In this document: piece by piece, positions 1-8,623 of the stretch
How the letters are laid out: each line of letters opens with the position of its first letter
How positions within the stretch are numbered: the stretch's first letter is position 1
Assembly (NCBI GenBank): GCA_963707975.1
Contig: OY970177.1
Location: 1,922,001 to 1,986,000, forward strand
DNA length: 64,000 nucleotides
Reading direction: 5' to 3'
Origin: CAVVXX01 sp963707975
Lineage (GTDB): Bacteria > Pseudomonadota > Alphaproteobacteria > Micropepsales > Micropepsaceae
Notes under the pieces: model-generated
The model's input: the letters and a program-made list of their open reading frames with translations, nothing else
Told to the model about the DNA's origin: nothing
Database searches by the model: none
Position numbers and translations under genes: made by a program

Positions 1-149
1 GTAAAACGCAATCCCCGGCTGTTGCAGGCGGAATAGAGGCACGCGGGGGCGATATAGGATAAGGTCTCCATAGATTACGGCGGGGTATGTTTTAACAATA
101 ATTATCGCGGAAAATTATCGCGCCGCTGGGCATCATTTCGGGGGAAGTC

Positions 150-2051
150 ATGCGTAAAATGTTGCTGGCCGGGATTTGTGCGCTGACAGCGCTTGGCAGC
201 CAAGGCTCTTTCACATTTGCGGCCGATGAAAATCCGCCGCCCTCACTCTCTCCCGCTCCATCACCCGCGCCATCGCGTTCCACGAACGGGACGCCCGCGG
301 TCGAGATTGTGCGCAAGCATATCGATATCGACGTGAACAGCGACGGGAGCTTCACGCAGCATAGCGAAGTGCTGCTGCGCGTTCTGTCGCAACAGGGCGT
401 CGAGGCGCTGCGCCAAACATCGATTGCCTACTCCGAGCCGAACCAGAAAGGCGATATATTGGAGGCTTACACGCTGAAGCCGAACGGCACGCGCATCGAC
501 GTGCCGCGCGACAAGATCATGGAAGGTTATGGCGCAACCACGGCCGCAGGTTTCTATGGCACGAAGACGAAGAGCGCCTATTTCCAGAATGTCGAAGTTG
601 GCGATGAAGTGGGAACGGCGACCAAAATCGAACAGACCATTCCCTGGTATCCCGGGCAATTCGAAGATGGCTTTGCATTCGGCAAATCTTTTGTTGTCCA
701 CGACCTGCAGGTGACGCTGACCGCGCCCGCCGACCTTGCGATGAAATTCGACGTCGTGGGGCTTGAAGGTGGTACCCCGGAAAATTCGGGCCGCAAGGTT
801 CGCAGAACCTGAACCTTTCACAATGATGCGCCGGAAATTCCCGAAGCCGGCAGCGTGCAGAAACTGGACAATGTCCCCCATTTCATTGTCAGTACGTTTC
901 CCGATTTTGCCTCCATCGGGGTGCAATACGCCAAATTCTCGCACTTCAAAGCCCAGCCCAATGACGACATCAAGGCGCTGGCCGAACAGCTGACGGTGGG
1001 CGTGACCGATCGAAAAGAGCAGGTGCACCGGATGTATGACTGGGTTTCGAAGAATATAAAATATGTGCCGATCGTTCTGGGAAATGGCGGCCTGGTGCCG
1101 CACCAGGCGGCAGACGTGCTGCGCAATCGCTTCGGCGACTGCAAGGACCACGATGTCCTGCTTCGCGCATTTCTAGCGGCCAAGGGGATCGACAGCACGC
1201 CGGTGCTGATCAATGCCGCGAGCCCCGCAGAGCTTCCCAGCATTGCCTATTCCGGATCGTTCGATCATGTGATCACTTATATTCCGGAATTCGATCTTTA
1301 TCTGGATTCGACCGCCAAATATGCGCCCTTCGGCGTGCTGCCGAACCTGGATTCCGACAGGCCCGTTCTGATTGTTGCGACCGGCGCCGTTGCGCGCACG
1401 CCGCCGGTTGCCGCGTCGAACACGCAATATAACCAGATTACCTCGGTCAACATTAATGCCGATGGCAGCGCCAGCGGGGAAACGCACGTCACCGCCACGG
1501 GCGAAATCGCCACCGAGATTAGGGCGACGATGAGCGCCATCGTTGCCGGCCGGGAGCGGGATTATCTTCGCGCGACGACACCGTCATTCGTGGACGGCGA
1601 CTATACCAGGGACGACCCTTCTGCGCTGACCGATCCCTATAGCATCGATGCCCATTACACCTTGACGGGCGTGTTGGCGCTTCCGGGACCGAAGGCGACA
1701 TATTTTACCATCGGCTTTCATCCCATTTATCTGACCGGCATTGTCGCGCCAGGCTGGGAGAGCAGGCAATCTGCTTATCTCTGCCCCTCGTTAAGCGCGC
1801 ATGAGGAAACCACGATCACGTTTCCCTCGGCTGCTCACATCATGTTCGTGCCCAAGGGTGGCAATATCACGACCGAAGACATAAATGTGAACATGAATTA
1901 CGAAAGAATCGATGCGCATACGCTCAAGGAAACGCTGGCGCTTAATGTTGCGCATCCGCATCTGATTTGTACGGCCGATTACTACAACCGGGTGCGGGGC
2001 GATCTCAGCAAGGTTTCCGATCTGCTCAATGGGCAAATTCTCTATAAGTAA
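150..2051 (+). pseudogene. DUF3857/transglutaminase-like exported protein, interrupted by one in-frame TGA
   Basis: The first ~24 residues look like a signal peptide. An N-terminal DUF3857-like beta region is followed by a transglutaminase-like core with the expected catalytic set: Cys in the 'FGDCKDHD' motif, His in 'FDHVITYI' and Asp in 'YLDSTAKY'. Such proteins are periplasmic and their substrates are mostly unknown. A TGA at 810-812 splits the gene, but the codons after it (TFHNDAPEIPEAG...) stay in the same frame and continue the family pattern, where a Trp (TGG) would be expected. One G-to-A change would explain this. It is either a sequencing error or a real nonsense mutation; an internal ATG at 855 could give a fragment that keeps the catalytic core. 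Start chosen at 150 behind a GGGGGAAG ribosome-binding site. Confidence 0.75.
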
Positions 2052-2262
2052 TGTGATGGGCCAGAGCTTGCGTAGGTAGGGCCCGGAGGCGGCCGCATTT
2101 GCGATCCGTTCGCATCTGGCGCGCGGCGAAACAAAAGCAAGGCCGGCCCGCCGCGACAATTCGCATGGAAATGGGCGCGATCCGTGAGATAATCTGAAAC
2201 GGCTTCAAGGTGGCCTATGCCATCCGCCTTGGGGTAGGCTGGCAAATTGCCCAGGGGGTGCG

Positions 2263-3480
2263 ATGCCGTTTCCTTACGCCCGTGCGTTCCGCGATGCGCT
2301 GGCCCGCCTGAAGGCGGAGGGGCGCTATCGCGTGTTCGCCGACATCGTGCGCAAGCGCGGGCGCTATCCCGCCGGCGATTACCATTCGGCCGCCGGCCTC
2401 AAGCCCATCACCGTGTGGTGCAGCAACGATTATCTTGGCATGGGCCAGCATCCAAAAGTGATCGCCGCCATGCACGCGGCGATCGATGCGGCGGGGGCGG
2501 GCTCGGGCGGCACGCGCAACATTTCCGGCACCAACCATTATCATGTGGAGCTGGAGACGGAGCTGGCCGATCTGCACGGCAAGGAAGCGGCGCTTACCTT
2601 CACTTCGGGCTTCATCTCGAATGAGACCACATTGTCCACGCTGGCGCGGCTTTTGCCCGGCTGCATTCTCTTTTCCGACGAGTTCAATCACGCCTCTATG
2701 ATCGCGGGCATCCGCCATTCGGGCGCGGAGAAGCACATCTTCCGCCACAACGATGTGGGGCATCTTGAGGAATTGCTGCGCGGCGCGCGCGCCGATGCGC
2801 CCAAGATCATCGCTTTCGAATCCGTCTATTCGATGGATGGCGATTTCGGGCCGGTGCGCCAGATTGTCGAGCTGGCCGGGCGCCATGGCGCGATGACCTA
2901 TCTGGACGAGGTTCATGCCGTTGGCCTTTATGGGCCGAGGGGCGCGGGCATCGCCGCGCGCGAAGGCGTGGCGAGCCGCGTCGACATCATAGAAGGCACG
3001 CTGGCCAAAGCCTTTGGCCTGATGGGCGGTTATATCGCCTGCGATGCCGCGATCGTGGATTGCGTGCGCTCGTTCGCGCCGGGGTTCATTTTCACCACCT
3101 CATTGCCGCCCGCGATCACGGCCGGCGCGCTGGCCAGCGTGCGGCACCTGAAAGCGAGCGACTCCGAGCGCAAGGCGCATGGCGAGCGCGTGGGGCGGCT
3201 GAAGCGGCTATTGGCGGATGCCGGCCTGCCCGTGGCGCCGTCGCAAAGCCATATCGTGCCGCTCATCGTGGGCGATGCGGCTTTGTGCAAGGCGGTGTGC
3301 GACGAGTTGCTGGCCAGCCATCGCATCTATGTCCAGCCAATCAATTATCCGACCGTGCCGGTTGGCACGGAACGGCTCAGGCTCACGCCGTCGCCCCTGC
3401 ATACGGACGCGATGATGGACGAGCTGGTGCAGGCCATCGACACGGTGTGGACGGAATTGCGGCTCGCGCGCGCGGCGTAA
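2263..3480 (+). CDS. hemA: 5-aminolevulinate synthase
   Basis: Condenses glycine with succinyl-CoA to 5-aminolevulinate using pyridoxal phosphate; this is the first step of haem synthesis by the C4 (Shemin) route typical of Alphaproteobacteria. The 405-residue product has the family length. It shows the glycine-rich stretch 'GAGSGGTRNISGTN', the PLP aspartate in 'TYLDEVHAVGLYG' and the Schiff-base lysine at about K249 in 'GTLAKAFGLMGGYI'. The haem demand fits ctaA and the bc1 chaperone gene elsewhere in the window. It stands alone, with convergent mucR downstream. The start ATG at 2263 is in the usual N-terminal position. Confidence 0.97.
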   Translation: MPFPYARAFRDALARLKAEGRYRVFADIVRKRGRYPAGDYHSAAGLKPITVWCSNDYLGMGQHPKVIAAMHAAIDAAGAGSGGTRNISGTNHYHVELETELADLHGKEAALTFTSGFISNETTLSTLARLLPGCILFSDEFNHASMIAGIRHSGAEKHIFRHNDVGHLEELLRGARADAPKIIAFESVYSMDGDFGPVRQIVELAGRHGAMTYLDEVHAVGLYGPRGAGIAAREGVASRVDIIEGTLAKAFGLMGGYIACDAAIVDCVRSFAPGFIFTTSLPPAITAGALASVRHLKASDSERKAHGERVGRLKRLLADAGLPVAPSQSHIVPLIVGDAALCKAVCDELLASHRIYVQPINYPTVPVGTERLRLTPSPLHTDAMMDELVQAIDTVWTELRLARAA

Positions 3481-3502
3481 TTCCCGCCATTTTCCAAAAT
3501 TG

Positions 3503-3590
3503 TCATGGCCCGCGAATGCGGGCCACCCAGGTGAAATGCCACACTTGTCGCCTTCATAAGCTGGGTCACCCGCATTCGCGGGCGGTGACA
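3503..3590. repeat. inverted pair of GCCCGCGAATGCGGG hairpin units
   Basis: A ~29-nt unit of the pattern GTCA-n2-GCCCGCGAATGCGGG-n2-ACCCAG lies at the left end and again in reverse complement at the right end, with about 30 nt between. Each unit is itself a hairpin (left stem 3507-3513/3518-3524, loop GAAT). It sits between the convergent hemA and mucR genes, so it could also end transcription from both sides. The form resembles REP/MITE-type dispersed palindromes. Confidence 0.75.
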
Positions 3591-3607
3591 CACAATATTT
3601 GGCTCGA

Positions 3608-4084
3608 TTATCCCTTCCGCCGACCGGACGACGCCGTGCCGCGGCCCAAGCCAATCTTCTTGGCGAAATCGGAGCGCTGCTTGGCGTAGTTCGGCGCCAC
3701 CATCGGATAATCGGCGGGCAGGTTCCACTTGGCGCGGTATTCTTCCGGCGTGAGACTGTAATTCGAGCGCAAATAGCGCTTCAGCATTTTCAGTTTCTTG
3801 CCGTCTTCCAGGCAGACGATGTATTCGGGCGTGATCGAGCGCTTGATCGAAACGGCCGGCTTTTGCGCATGCGCACCGTCGCCGTGGCTGTGAGCCGAAA
3901 GCCCACCCAGCGTCGCATGCACGCTTTTGATCATGGCCGGAATATCGGCGGCCGGCACCGGATTGTTGCGCACATAGGCGGCGACGATTTCGCTTGTCAG
4001 TTTGAGAATGTCGTCCGTTTTCATGGACGCAGTGTCTGAATTCTGGGGCATGTATTTGCGCACTCCTGCGGGGGCTTTGGGCAA
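3608..4084 (-). CDS. mucR: MucR/Ros family transcriptional regulator
   Basis: A DNA-binding global regulator of the Ros/MucR family, which in alphaproteobacteria controls exopolysaccharide, motility and cell-cycle genes. The N-terminal oligomerisation part has the pattern 'ILKLTSEIVAAYVRNNPVP'. The C-terminal zinc-finger-like domain follows: 'EYIVCLEDGKKLKMLKRYL', then 'LTPEEYRAKWNLPADYPM' and 'APNYAKQRSDFAKKIGLG'. Product about 158 residues, or 147 if the internal Met at about 4051 is used. It is divergent from glyA across a 357-bp gap. Its target genes cannot be told from the sequence. Confidence 0.93.
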   Translation of the reverse strand: MPKAPAGVRKYMPQNSDTASMKTDDILKLTSEIVAAYVRNNPVPAADIPAMIKSVHATLGGLSAHSHGDGAHAQKPAVSIKRSITPEYIVCLEDGKKLKMLKRYLRSNYSLTPEEYRAKWNLPADYPMVAPNYAKQRSDFAKKIGLGRGTASSGRRKG

Positions 4085-4441
4085 GTGTTGAGCTTTGCCA
4101 GAATGCGCGTGGGCGCAGCGAAATCAAGACTTAGTTTCCGGGTTTCATTACCTAAGCGCAGGGCAGGGCCAAATATCCGCAAAAGGCAGTGCGGCCGGGT
4201 TTTGGTAATCTTAGCTATTCCGGGGTTTTTTTCTTGGGTCTTAGGCGGCAATATTTGCTCTGGCCAGAATTACCGCCCGTTGTCCTTGGCAAACAGCACA
4301 ACTAGCGGCAATGCTTATTGCCGTTGACATCTGTTGGCTTTGGCCTTGGCTGCGCACGCGATTCGTCGTGCAATGGCGCAAGATTTGGTAAAGGGTAGAG
4401 GCCTGCCCACTACAGGGCCGGTGGCGTTGGAGGTTTGGGAA
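4085..4441. promoter_or_regulatory. mucR-glyA divergent intergenic region with a perfect 7-bp hairpin next to TTGACA
   Basis: No convincing gene. It holds a perfect inverted repeat, CGGCAAT-GCTT-ATTGCCG, at 4306-4323, immediately followed by a consensus -35-like TTGACA at 4324-4329; no good -10 is seen at 17 bp. A GGAGG ribosome-binding site at 4429-4433 fixes the glyA start at 4442. The hairpin may be an operator or a leader structure. No recognised glycine riboswitch was found. Confidence 0.35.
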
Positions 4442-5743
4442 ATGGCGGCGATGAGCGATAGGGCGCATGCCCCGTCGGGGTTCTTTACGCGTGGGCTGGC
4501 CGAGGCCGACCCCGAAATCTATCGCGCCATCGAGGACGAGCTGAAACGCCAGCAGGACAAGATCGAGCTGATCGCCTCCGAGAATATCGTGTCCAAGGCC
4601 GTGCTGGAGGCGCAGGGCTCGGTTCTCACCAACAAATATGCCGAGGGCTATCCGGGCCGGCGTTATTACGGCGGTTGCGATTATGTCGACGTGGCCGAGC
4701 GGCTGGCCATCGAGCGCGCCTGCCGGCTGTTCGATTGCAGCTTCGCCAATGTGCAGCCGCATTCCGGCGCGCAGGCAAACCAGGGCGTGTTCATGGCGCT
4801 GCTGCAGCCGGGCGACACGTTTCTGGGCTTGCGGCTGGATTCGGGCGGGCATCTGACGCATGGCTCGCCGGTCAACCAGTCGGGCAAATGGTTCAAGGCG
4901 GTGAGCTACGGGCTCGATGCGAACCAGCGCATCGACATGAAAGACGTCGAGCGGCTGGCGCATGAGTACAAGCCGAAACTTATTCTCACCGGCGGCTCGG
5001 CCTATTCGCGCTTCATCGATTTTGCCGCGTTCCGCAAGATCGCCGACGCCGTTGGCGCGGTGTTCATGGTGGACATGGCGCATTTCGCTGGCCTGGTGGC
5101 CGGCGGCGTGCATCCCAATCCGTTGCCGCATGCCCATGTGGTGACGACGACAACGCACAAAACGCTGCGTGGCCCGCGCGGCGGAATGATTTTGTCGCGT
5201 GACGACGACTTAGGCAAAAAAATCAACTCCGCCATATTCCCCGGCCTGCAAGGCGGACCTCTTATGCATGTGATCGCGGCCAAGGCAGTTGCGCTGGGCG
5301 AAGCGCTGCGCCCCGAATTCAAGATCTACGCGCGCAATGTAGTGGAGAACGCCAAGGCGCTGGCCGAAACGCTGAAATCGCTCGGACTCGACATCGTTTC
5401 CGGCGGCACCGACACACACCTGATGCTGGTCGATCTGCGGCCCAAAAAGGCCACAGGCCGCGCCGCCGAAAAATCGCTCGACCGCGCCTATATCACCTGC
5501 AACAAGAACGCCATTCCCGGCGATCCCGAAAAACCCGCGATCACATCGGGCATAAGGCTTGGCTCGCCCGCCGGCACAACGCGCGGTTTTGGCGCGGGCG
5601 AATTCCGCGACATGGGCAAGATGATCTTGGAAGTGGTCGACACGCTGACCGGCCGCAATAACGAAGAAGGCGATGCCGAGGTCGAGGCCCGCGTGCGCGA
5701 CCGCGTGCTGGAATTGTGCCGCCGTTTTCCCATTTATCAGTGA
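4442..5743 (+). CDS. glyA: serine hydroxymethyltransferase
   Basis: PLP enzyme converting serine and tetrahydrofolate to glycine and 5,10-methylene-THF in the cytosol. The 433-residue product has the family landmarks: 'ELIASENIVS' near the N-terminus, 'YAEGYPGRRYYGGC', and the PLP lysine at about K240 in 'TTTTHKTLRGPRGG'. Start 4442 is chosen because GGAGG lies 8 nt upstream; upstream in-frame TTG and ATG codons lack this support, and ATG 4451 is a close alternative. nrdR follows after 7 nt, the usual alphaproteobacterial order glyA-nrdR-rib. Confidence 0.97.
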   Translation: MAAMSDRAHAPSGFFTRGLAEADPEIYRAIEDELKRQQDKIELIASENIVSKAVLEAQGSVLTNKYAEGYPGRRYYGGCDYVDVAERLAIERACRLFDCSFANVQPHSGAQANQGVFMALLQPGDTFLGLRLDSGGHLTHGSPVNQSGKWFKAVSYGLDANQRIDMKDVERLAHEYKPKLILTGGSAYSRFIDFAAFRKIADAVGAVFMVDMAHFAGLVAGGVHPNPLPHAHVVTTTTHKTLRGPRGGMILSRDDDLGKKINSAIFPGLQGGPLMHVIAAKAVALGEALRPEFKIYARNVVENAKALAETLKSLGLDIVSGGTDTHLMLVDLRPKKATGRAAEKSLDRAYITCNKNAIPGDPEKPAITSGIRLGSPAGTTRGFGAGEFRDMGKMILEVVDTLTGRNNEEGDAEVEARVRDRVLELCRRFPIYQ

Positions 5744-5750
5744 GGTCAAA

Positions 5751-6216
5751 GTGCGCTGCCCATTTTGCGGACATGAAGATTCCCAGGTGAAAGACAGCCG
5801 CCCGTCGGAAGACAACGCGGCCATCAGGCGCCGGCGCATGTGCCCGGCCTGCGGCGGGCGATTCACCACCTTCGAGCGCGTGCAGTTGCGCGAGCTCACC
5901 GTGGTGAAGAAGAGCGGGCGGCGCGAGCCGTTCGACCGCGAGAAGCTGGAACGCGCCATGCAGCACGCGTTGAGAAAGCGCCCCGTCGAGGCCGAGCGGG
6001 TGGAGCGAATGATCACCGGCATCGTGCGTAGGCTCGAAAGCATGGGCGAGAACGAAATCCCTTCCACCGTCATCGGCGAGCTGGTGATGCAGGCGCTGGG
6101 TTCAGCTCGACAAGGTCGCCTATATCCGCTTCGCCAGCGTCTATAAGAATTTCCGCGAGGCCAAGGATTTCGAGAACTTCGTCGGCGAACTTTCGACGAC
6201 GGTGGATAGGGATTAG
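5751..6216 (+). pseudogene. nrdR: NrdR ribonucleotide reductase repressor, one-base frameshift as given
   Basis: NrdR is a zinc-ribbon plus ATP-cone repressor of ribonucleotide reductase genes. It begins at GTG 5751 with 'MRCPFCGHEDSQVKDSRP' and has the second Cys pair in 'RRRMCPACGGRF', completing the zinc ribbon. The ATP cone runs 'VVKKSGRREPFDREKLERA'. Near 6100-6107 one extra base shifts the frame. Removing it restores QLDKVAYIRFASVYKNFREA and the C-terminal 'FENFVGELSTTVDRD' ending at TAG 6214-6216. NrdR is usually kept intact and both halves are well conserved, so a sequence error is more likely than loss. Confidence 0.9.
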
Positions 6217-6233
6217 GAAGTCCCATTTCTACT

Positions 6234-6803
6234 ATGTTTAATCTTAAGCCGCCTCAAAGCATCTTCGTTCATGCCAGCGGATTTCATAAGACAGCCATTT
6301 ATCTCAATAAAGATCCTGGCAGTGGACAATTTGATCCATTTTGTTTTGCTGCGTTGGTGATGAACTCTGCTTTTGCAGTAGAGCTATATTTGAAATGCTT
6401 GATACAGTTAGAGACCGGTCAGCTAAAACAGTCAGGACACAATTTGTGAAAACTTTTCTCGAAGTTGCCAGGAAAAACGCAAGAAGAGATCGAGGGATTA
6501 TTCAATAAAAAAATGGAAAAAATGCCGGCGTATGATCGGTCAAAAATGTCAAAAGAAATACGAGAGGCCGTTTCTGGTCGACTGACAAACTTTCGAGATG
6601 CACTCAAGGCAGGAGGAGATGCATTTGTGGAATGGCGATATCTTTATGAAGGGGACGGATATTCCAGCCCATATGGGCTGTTTCCATTACCTGATATTTT
6701 GAGGCAGGTGATTTTACGAAAGCAGCCAAAGTGGGAGCACTTTGGCTTCAAAATGGAAAAAATATCTGATGTTCAGACAAAGCCTCCAAAAATCGCAGAA
6801 TGA
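6234..6803 (+). pseudogene. HEPN-like protein gene, split by an in-frame TGA
   Basis: Two consecutive reading-frame pieces in the same frame (to TGA 6447-6449, and onward) make one ~189-residue product. Visible features are 'NSAFAVELYLKCLI', 'GHNL' directly before the stop, 'KLFSKLPGKTQEEIEGLF' directly after it, and 'FVEWRYLYEGDG'. These resemble small HEPN-type proteins of defence and toxin-antitoxin loci, by recall of pattern only. Base composition is clearly more AT-rich than the flanks, which suggests transfer into the conserved nrdR-ribD junction. The TGA could be an error, a real knock-out or a read-through site. No antitoxin-like partner is adjacent. Confidence 0.55.
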
Positions 6804-6834
6804 CACCCGCCATTTTTTGAATAATTCTGCTCAC

Positions 6835-7884
6835 ATGCAACACGCGCTGCGGTTGGCGGCGCGGGGGCTGGGGCGCGTGGCGCCCAATCCGGCGGTGGGG
6901 TGCGTTATAGTTTCAAAAGACGGACATATTGTCGGGCGCGGCTGGACAGCGCCCGGAGGCCGGCCGCATGCGGAAACGATTGCATTGAACCAAGCGGGCA
7001 AAGCCGCGCGCGGCGCGACGGCTTACGTTTCGCTCGAACCCTGCGCGCATTACGGCAAGACGCCGCCCTGCGCCGATGCGCTGATTGCCGCGCGCGTCGC
7101 GCGCGTGGTTGGCGCGGTGCGCGATCCCGATCCGCGCACATCTGGCCAGGGTTTTGAAAAATTGAAGCAGGCGGGAATTGAAGTTATCGAAGGCGTGTTG
7201 GCGGATGAAGCGAAGGCGCTGAATGAAGGGTTTTTCAAACGCGTAACGCTGGGCCGCCCGCTAATCGCGCTGAAAATCGCGCAGAGCGCCGATGGCAAGG
7301 TGACCAACGGGCCGGGCAAAGACAAATGGATCACCGGCGAACGCGCGCGCCGTCACGGCCAGAGGCTGCGCGCGCAACACGACGCCATCATGGTTGGCAT
7401 CGGCACGGTGCTTGCGGACGATCCGGCACTCACCTGCCGCATTTCCGGGCTGGAAGACCGTTCGCCCATCCGCATCGTGCTCGATTCAAAATTGCGGCTG
7501 CCGGTGAAATCGAAACTCGCGCAAAGCGCGCGCGACGTTCCCCTGATCGATTTCACTTGTGCCAATGGCGGCAGCGAGCTTGAAAATCTCGGCGTCGAAA
7601 TCGTTCGCGTAAAAGCCGATGCAAACGGCAAGCCCGATCTCGGTGAAGTCATCCGCGCGCTGGCCGCGCGCGGGCTCACGCGCCTTCTTGTGGAAGGCGG
7701 GCCTACGCTTCAGGCAGCACTTATCGCGGCTCATCTCGCCGACCGGCTTTATCTATATCAGGCCCCAAACATGGTGGGCGCTACGGGCCTAGCGGCCCCC
7801 GATCTCAGGGGCGTGACCCGCGAACGCGTCGAGCGGCTGGCGCTTGGCGCGGACGTTCTGGAAAGCTTTGTGATCGGCCGTTAG
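6835..7884 (+). CDS. ribD: bifunctional riboflavin biosynthesis deaminase/reductase
   Basis: Performs the second and third steps from the GTP-derived pyrimidine: deamination, then NADPH reduction. The N-terminal deaminase has the zinc motif 'GRPHAETIAL' with 'EPCAHYGKTPPCADAL'. The C-terminal reductase begins near 'RPLIALKIAQSADGKVTNG' and includes 'RLLVEGGPTLQAALI'. The ATG at 6835 (MQHALRLAARGLGRVAPNP) matches the usual family start; upstream in-frame codons run back into the HEPN-like gene. It heads ribD-ribE-ribB-ribH-nusB, though a palindromic repeat separates it from ribE. Confidence 0.95.
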   Translation: MQHALRLAARGLGRVAPNPAVGCVIVSKDGHIVGRGWTAPGGRPHAETIALNQAGKAARGATAYVSLEPCAHYGKTPPCADALIAARVARVVGAVRDPDPRTSGQGFEKLKQAGIEVIEGVLADEAKALNEGFFKRVTLGRPLIALKIAQSADGKVTNGPGKDKWITGERARRHGQRLRAQHDAIMVGIGTVLADDPALTCRISGLEDRSPIRIVLDSKLRLPVKSKLAQSARDVPLIDFTCANGGSELENLGVEIVRVKADANGKPDLGEVIRALAARGLTRLLVEGGPTLQAALIAAHLADRLYLYQAPNMVGATGLAAPDLRGVTRERVERLALGADVLESFVIGR

Positions 7885-7885
7885 C

Positions 7886-8008
7886 GCGGCCCCCTCCGGC
7901 TCACTTCGTTCGCCATCTCCCCCAGTGGGGGAGGATGAATTGCACTTATCCTCCCCCTTGGGGGAGGTGCCGAGCGAATGCGAGGCAGAGGGGGCGAAAT
8001 CCACGGCA
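7886..8008. repeat. CTCCCCC/GGGGGAGG palindromic repeat pair
   Basis: The ribD-ribE gap is mostly one imperfect inverted repeat. A left half (CCTCCGGCTCACTTCG... CTCCCCCAGTGGGGGAG) and a right half (CCTCCCCCTTGGGGGAGG ... GAATGCGAGGCAGAGGGGG) mirror each other around GATGAATTGCACTTATC. Each half has its own CCCCC/GGGGG hairpin. This is a typical alphaproteobacterial dispersed palindrome and may weaken transcription between ribD and ribE. Confidence 0.7.
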
Positions 8009-8029
8009 AAATGCTTTAAAAGCGCCCGC

Positions 8030-8623
8030 ATGTTCACGGGCATCGTCACCCATGTGGGCCGCGTGGCTGCGGTGGAAAAGCGCGGCGACACGCGCATCCG
8101 CATCGCCGTGCCTTTCGATGCGAGCGGGCTCAACGTGGGCGCATCGATTGCATGCTCGGGCTGCTGCCTGACCGTAGTGGAGCGCGGCGCGGGAAAGGAT
8201 TCGTGGTTTGCAGTGACGGTATCGGCAGAAACGCTGGCGCGCACGACATTGGGCGCATGGAAAGCCGGCGATCCCGTCAACCTCGAACGCGCGCTGAAAG
8301 TGGGCGACGAGTTGGGCGGCCATCTTGTGCTGGGCCATGTCGATGGCGTGGCGGAAATTGCGCGCGTGGAGCCGGAGGGCGATTCCCTTCTCACGACCTT
8401 CGAGGCGCCGAAAGATTTGGCAAAATTCATCGCGCCCAAAGGCGCGGTCACGCTCGATGGCGTGTCGCTGACGGTGAACGAAGTGGATGGCGTGCGCTTC
8501 GGCGTCAACATCATCCCGCATACGGCCAAGGTCACCACCTCCGCGCGCGCGAAACGGGGCACAAAAATGAATCTCGAGGTCGATATCCTCGCGCGCTATG
8601 TGGCGAGGCTCGCCCAGCCATGA
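8030..8623 (+). CDS. ribE: riboflavin synthase, alpha chain
   Basis: Dismutates two 6,7-dimethyl-8-ribityllumazine molecules to riboflavin. The 197-residue product starts with the canonical 'MFTGIVTHVGRV' and contains the two lumazine-binding barrels. The first includes 'VGASIACSGCCLTVV'; the second starts near 'GGHLVLGHVDGVAEI' and includes 'VTLDGVSLTVNEVDG'. An open frame extends upstream into the palindromic repeat, but the MFTG start is diagnostic. Its TGA overlaps the ATG of ribB (ATGA), suggesting translational coupling. Confidence 0.97.
   Translation: MFTGIVTHVGRVAAVEKRGDTRIRIAVPFDASGLNVGASIACSGCCLTVVERGAGKDSWFAVTVSAETLARTTLGAWKAGDPVNLERALKVGDELGGHLVLGHVDGVAEIARVEPEGDSLLTTFEAPKDLAKFIAPKGAVTLDGVSLTVNEVDGVRFGVNIIPHTAKVTTSARAKRGTKMNLEVDILARYVARLAQP

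Noticed and set aside
5673..6146. Long forward frame covering the end of glyA and most of nrdR as one fused gene
   Set aside because: Its first part is a shadow of glyA in another frame; nrdR clearly begins at GTG 5751 with its zinc ribbon.
150..6803. Possible reassignment of TGA to a sense codon, because two genes have in-frame TGA in otherwise continuous frames
   Set aside because: TGA is the ordinary stop of many intact genes here, including the coupled ATGA overlaps at ribE/ribB, ribB/ribH and ribH/nusB. A TAG interruption also occurs. Local mutation or error is simpler.
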